From positions 1-6,595 of the forward strand of contig CAYFVU010000143.1 of NCBI GenBank assembly GCA_964346645.1: a stretch of DNA of 6,595 nt, read 5' to 3'. The translations under genes and the position numbers were made by a program. Origin of the DNA: CAYFVU01 sp964346645. Lineage in GTDB: Bacteria > Spirochaetota > Spirochaetia > DSM-16054 > Sediminispirochaetaceae. The number at the start of each line of letters is the position of its first letter. Position 1 is the first letter of the stretch. Under the pieces are notes generated by a model. That model was given only the letters and a program-made list of their open reading frames with translations. It made no database searches and had not been told where the DNA came from. Positions 4,445 to 6,595 of the stretch are shown in pieces.

Positions 4445-6595
4445 ATGTCCATTCGTCCGTTACACAACCCCGCAAAGGGTAAATTGAGAGTCATAGGATT
4501 TATATCCGGGTCCGGTAAGACCCTGTGGAAGGCCCTCGAGCTGCAGAAGGAGCTCGAAAAGAACTGGGAGGGGAGTCCCTTCGAGGTGGTGGGAGTCTTT
4601 TCGAGCGATCCCGAGGCGAAGGGTGTGGCTACAGCCGCCGAGTACGGCATTCCCTGCGCTTCGATCGACCTGAGGGCCTACTACAAGGAGCGTGATGCAA
4701 AACTCCGCGACCGGGAGGTCAGAAAGGAGTACGACGCCGAGGCTGCACGGCTCATCGCCGAGTTCAAACCGGACCTCGTGCTCCTCGCAGGTTACGTGTG
4801 GGCCACCACCGAAGTGCTGTTGGACGAATACATGTTCATCAACGTGCATCCAGCAGACCTCACCAGGCAGGAGAAGGGAAAGCGTCTCTTTGCCGGCCCG
4901 AACGGGGTCGGTGACGCCCTTGCCGCCGGCGAGCCGTATCTCCGGTCCTCGAGCCACATAGCCACCACCGAGCTCGACGGCGGACCTCTGCTTGTCGTCT
5001 CGCCGAAGATCCCCGTCGACTACAAGAAGGCCGAGGAGTACGAGGAGAAGGAGTTCATGAAGTACTACCTCAGGCAGGTCAATGCGCAGTCACGCGAGGT
5101 GGGTGCCCGCACGATCTACGAAATCTCCATGGGCAACTTCGGCCGAGACAAGAAAGGGACAGTACACTACCTCGGCGAGCCGAGACCTCTCGGGGTGACC
5201 ATCGAGAACTGGGAACGCAACACCCCCCTCTACGCCCGCGACACCTCGACCTTATTGCGTCCGAAGAGCATTGCCGTCATCGGCGCCTCGGCCCGCGGAG
5301 GCATCGGCCAGGCGATTGTCAGGAACATCGAGGCGGTGGACTTCAAAGGAAAGGCCTTTGCGGTAAACCGAAGGGGTGAGAACGTGCTCTCTACACCGGG
5401 CTACGAATCGGTCCTCGAGATCCCCGAGGATATAGACCTCGCCGTCGTCACCGTCCCCTCTCAGTACGTACTGCAAGTGACCGAAGAGTGCGGCAAAAAG
5501 GGAGTAAAGGCGGTCGTCTGCATCTCCGCCGGATTTCGTGAGGTGAGCGACGACGGAGCAGAAGCGGAAAAGGAGCTCCTGCAGATCGCCGACGAGTACA
5601 ACATGCGCCTGCTTGGCCCCAACTGCATGGGCATCTCCAACAACGAAAGCTCGGTCAAGCTCAACACCACCATACTACACGACATACCGGTCGACGGCAA
5701 CATTGCCTTCGTGACGCAGAGCGGAGGTCTGGGAGCAGTCCTGCTCGACTACGCCGAACATCTCGGCATCGGCTTCTCGGTCATCGCGAGCCTGGGGAAC
5801 CAGGCCGACGTAACGGTCAATGACATCCTTCCACTCCTCGCCGAGGACGAGAAGACCGAGGTGATCATGCTCTACCTCGAGCAGATTCCCGACTACCGCC
5901 GCTTTGCGAAAATTGCCTCTCGCATCACAGCAAAGAAGCCGATTGTCCTCCTTAAAGCAGGACGAACCGGCGCGGGGGCGGCGGCAGCCGGCAGTCACAC
6001 CGGGAGCCTCGCCGGAAACGACAGCGTCGCCGATGCGCTCATTCGCAAGTGCGGGATCATCCGTGTGCAGAGTATCTATCAGGCCTACTTCGTCTCGGCC
6101 GCGCTGAGCCGAATGCCGCAGGTACGGGGAAACCGGGTGGCGGTGATCACCAACGGCGGCGGACCCGGCATCCTCGCCTCGGATGCACTCTCGGACTACG
6201 GCTTCGAGCTTCCTCATCTCGCAAAACAGCAGCAGAAGAATCTCGCCGAGAAGCTCCTCCCGGAGGCATCCGTGAACAATCCCATCGACCTCGTTGCACC
6301 CGCACCTCCTGAGCACTATGCCGCCGCACTCAGAACTGTGGTCGAATCCGGAGCCTACGACGCCGTCGTCACCCTCTGCATACCGCCTGCAACCGTCGAC
6401 ACAGGCGAGGTGGCCGAGGGAATCGCGGAGGAGATGAAGAGGCTCGGCGAGAAACTCGACGGAACTCCTGTTCTCGGCTGTTTCTTCGGACCCGGCCTCG
6501 GCCGAGCAGGGAGAGAGCACCTTACCGCGGCGGGCGTGCCGATCGTGGAGTATCCTGAACAGCTCGGAGAGGTGCTCGACGCTATGCGGAGGATC
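4445..6595 (+). CDS. Formyltransferase domain fused to ADP-forming acyl-CoA synthetase (3' end outside window)
   Basis: The frame runs 717 codons to the right edge without a stop. Residues 14 to about 255 are a PurN-like formyltransferase: I-S-G-S-G near 20-24, L-L-A-G-Y before the acceptor strand, N133-V-H135-P, and E-L-D178-G-G-P. These are the equivalents of E. coli PurN Asn106, His108 and Asp144, so this half should be able to use 10-formyltetrahydrofolate. From about residue 270 an NDP-forming acyl-CoA synthetase alpha part follows: the Rossmann CoA-binding loop G-A-S-A-R-G-G-I-G (280-288), G-P-N-C-M-G (391-396) and S-H518-T-G-S-L-A-G, whose His is phosphorylated in acetyl-CoA synthetase (ADP-forming). 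That enzyme interconverts acyl-CoA, ADP and phosphate with acid, ATP and CoA. The ATP-grasp beta part is not in view and may be fused downstream or be a separate gene. GGAGG lies 5 bases before the ATG. The substrate is unknown. Confidence 0.93.
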   Translation, partial: MSIRPLHNPAKGKLRVIGFISGSGKTLWKALELQKELEKNWEGSPFEVVGVFSSDPEAKGVATAAEYGIPCASIDLRAYYKERDAKLRDREVRKEYDAEAARLIAEFKPDLVLLAGYVWATTEVLLDEYMFINVHPADLTRQEKGKRLFAGPNGVGDALAAGEPYLRSSSHIATTELDGGPLLVVSPKIPVDYKKAEEYEEKEFMKYYLRQVNAQSREVGARTIYEISMGNFGRDKKGTVHYLGEPRPLGVTIENWERNTPLYARDTSTLLRPKSIAVIGASARGGIGQAIVRNIEAVDFKGKAFAVNRRGENVLSTPGYESVLEIPEDIDLAVVTVPSQYVLQVTEECGKKGVKAVVCISAGFREVSDDGAEAEKELLQIADEYNMRLLGPNCMGISNNESSVKLNTTILHDIPVDGNIAFVTQSGGLGAVLLDYAEHLGIGFSVIASLGNQADVTVNDILPLLAEDEKTEVIMLYLEQIPDYRRFAKIASRITAKKPIVLLKAGRTGAGAAAAGSHTGSLAGNDSVADALIRKCGIIRVQSIYQAYFVSAALSRMPQVRGNRVAVITNGGGPGILASDALSDYGFELPHLAKQQQKNLAEKLLPEASVNNPIDLVAPAPPEHYAAALRTVVESGAYDAVVTLCIPPATVDTGEVAEGIAEEMKRLGEKLDGTPVLGCFFGPGLGRAGREHLTAAGVPIVEYPEQLGEVLDAMRRI

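Noticed and set aside
4496..4522. GSGKT resembling a Walker A nucleotide-binding loop at the start of the fusion protein
   Set aside because: The spacing is G-x5-G-K-T, not G-x4-G-K-T, and it aligns with the ISGxGSN loop of PurN, so it is part of the formyltransferase fold.
5675..6520. Minus-strand open frame of 281 codons inside the synthetase region
   Set aside because: The plus strand here carries the conserved acyl-CoA synthetase motifs. The antisense frame is low in recognisable structure and lacks start signals.

Overview
The window reads as a chromosomal segment of a fairly GC-rich bacterium. The predicted lipoprotein at the left edge has a relaxed lipobox (F-F-S-C). Together with sodium-coupled transport and an ADP-forming acyl-CoA synthetase, this would suit a marine or anaerobic spirochaete. 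That placement is a guess from style, not from a marker gene; a deltaproteobacterium or similar anaerobe cannot be excluded. There are no RNA genes, CRISPR arrays or mobile elements, and no gap without a gene exceeds about 220 bases.

Layout, left to right. (1) 1-730, minus: the N-terminal 243 residues of an exported, Gly/Ser-linked lipoprotein of unknown function, running off the left edge. (2) 731-861: a divergent spacer with a likely promoter for each flanking gene and a TTCGAAT repeat pair. (3) 862-1401, plus: a DUF2889 protein that has no Shine-Dalgarno site and may be read from a leaderless mRNA. (4) 1465-1504: a strong rho-independent terminator for the minus-strand genes. (5) 1531-2898, minus: an 11-helix Na+-coupled amino-acid transporter (NSS/SNF family). 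(6) 2899-3006: a spacer with two GC-rich hairpins. (7) 3007-4224, minus: a DRE-TIM metallolyase of the isopropylmalate/homocitrate synthase type with an altered C-terminal active-site motif. (8) 4225-4444: a divergent regulatory region with two near-consensus promoters, a palindrome and a perfect leader inverted repeat. (9) 4445 to the right edge, plus: a formyltransferase domain fused to the alpha part of an ADP-forming acyl-CoA synthetase.

The most interesting object is the fusion protein. Both halves keep their catalytic residues: the Asn-His-Asp set of 10-formyltetrahydrofolate-dependent transferases and the phospho-histidine loop of NDP-forming acyl-CoA synthetases. The best-known precedent for a formyltransferase joined to a CoA enzyme is HypX, which makes formyl-CoA. 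A formyl-CoA or formylated-acyl-CoA reaction is therefore a reasonable but unproven idea.

The transporter and the metallolyase lie head to tail on the minus strand and are divergent from the fusion gene. The region may be a small module that imports an amino acid and works on its carbon skeleton through acyl-CoA and one-carbon chemistry. This link is inferred from gene order only.
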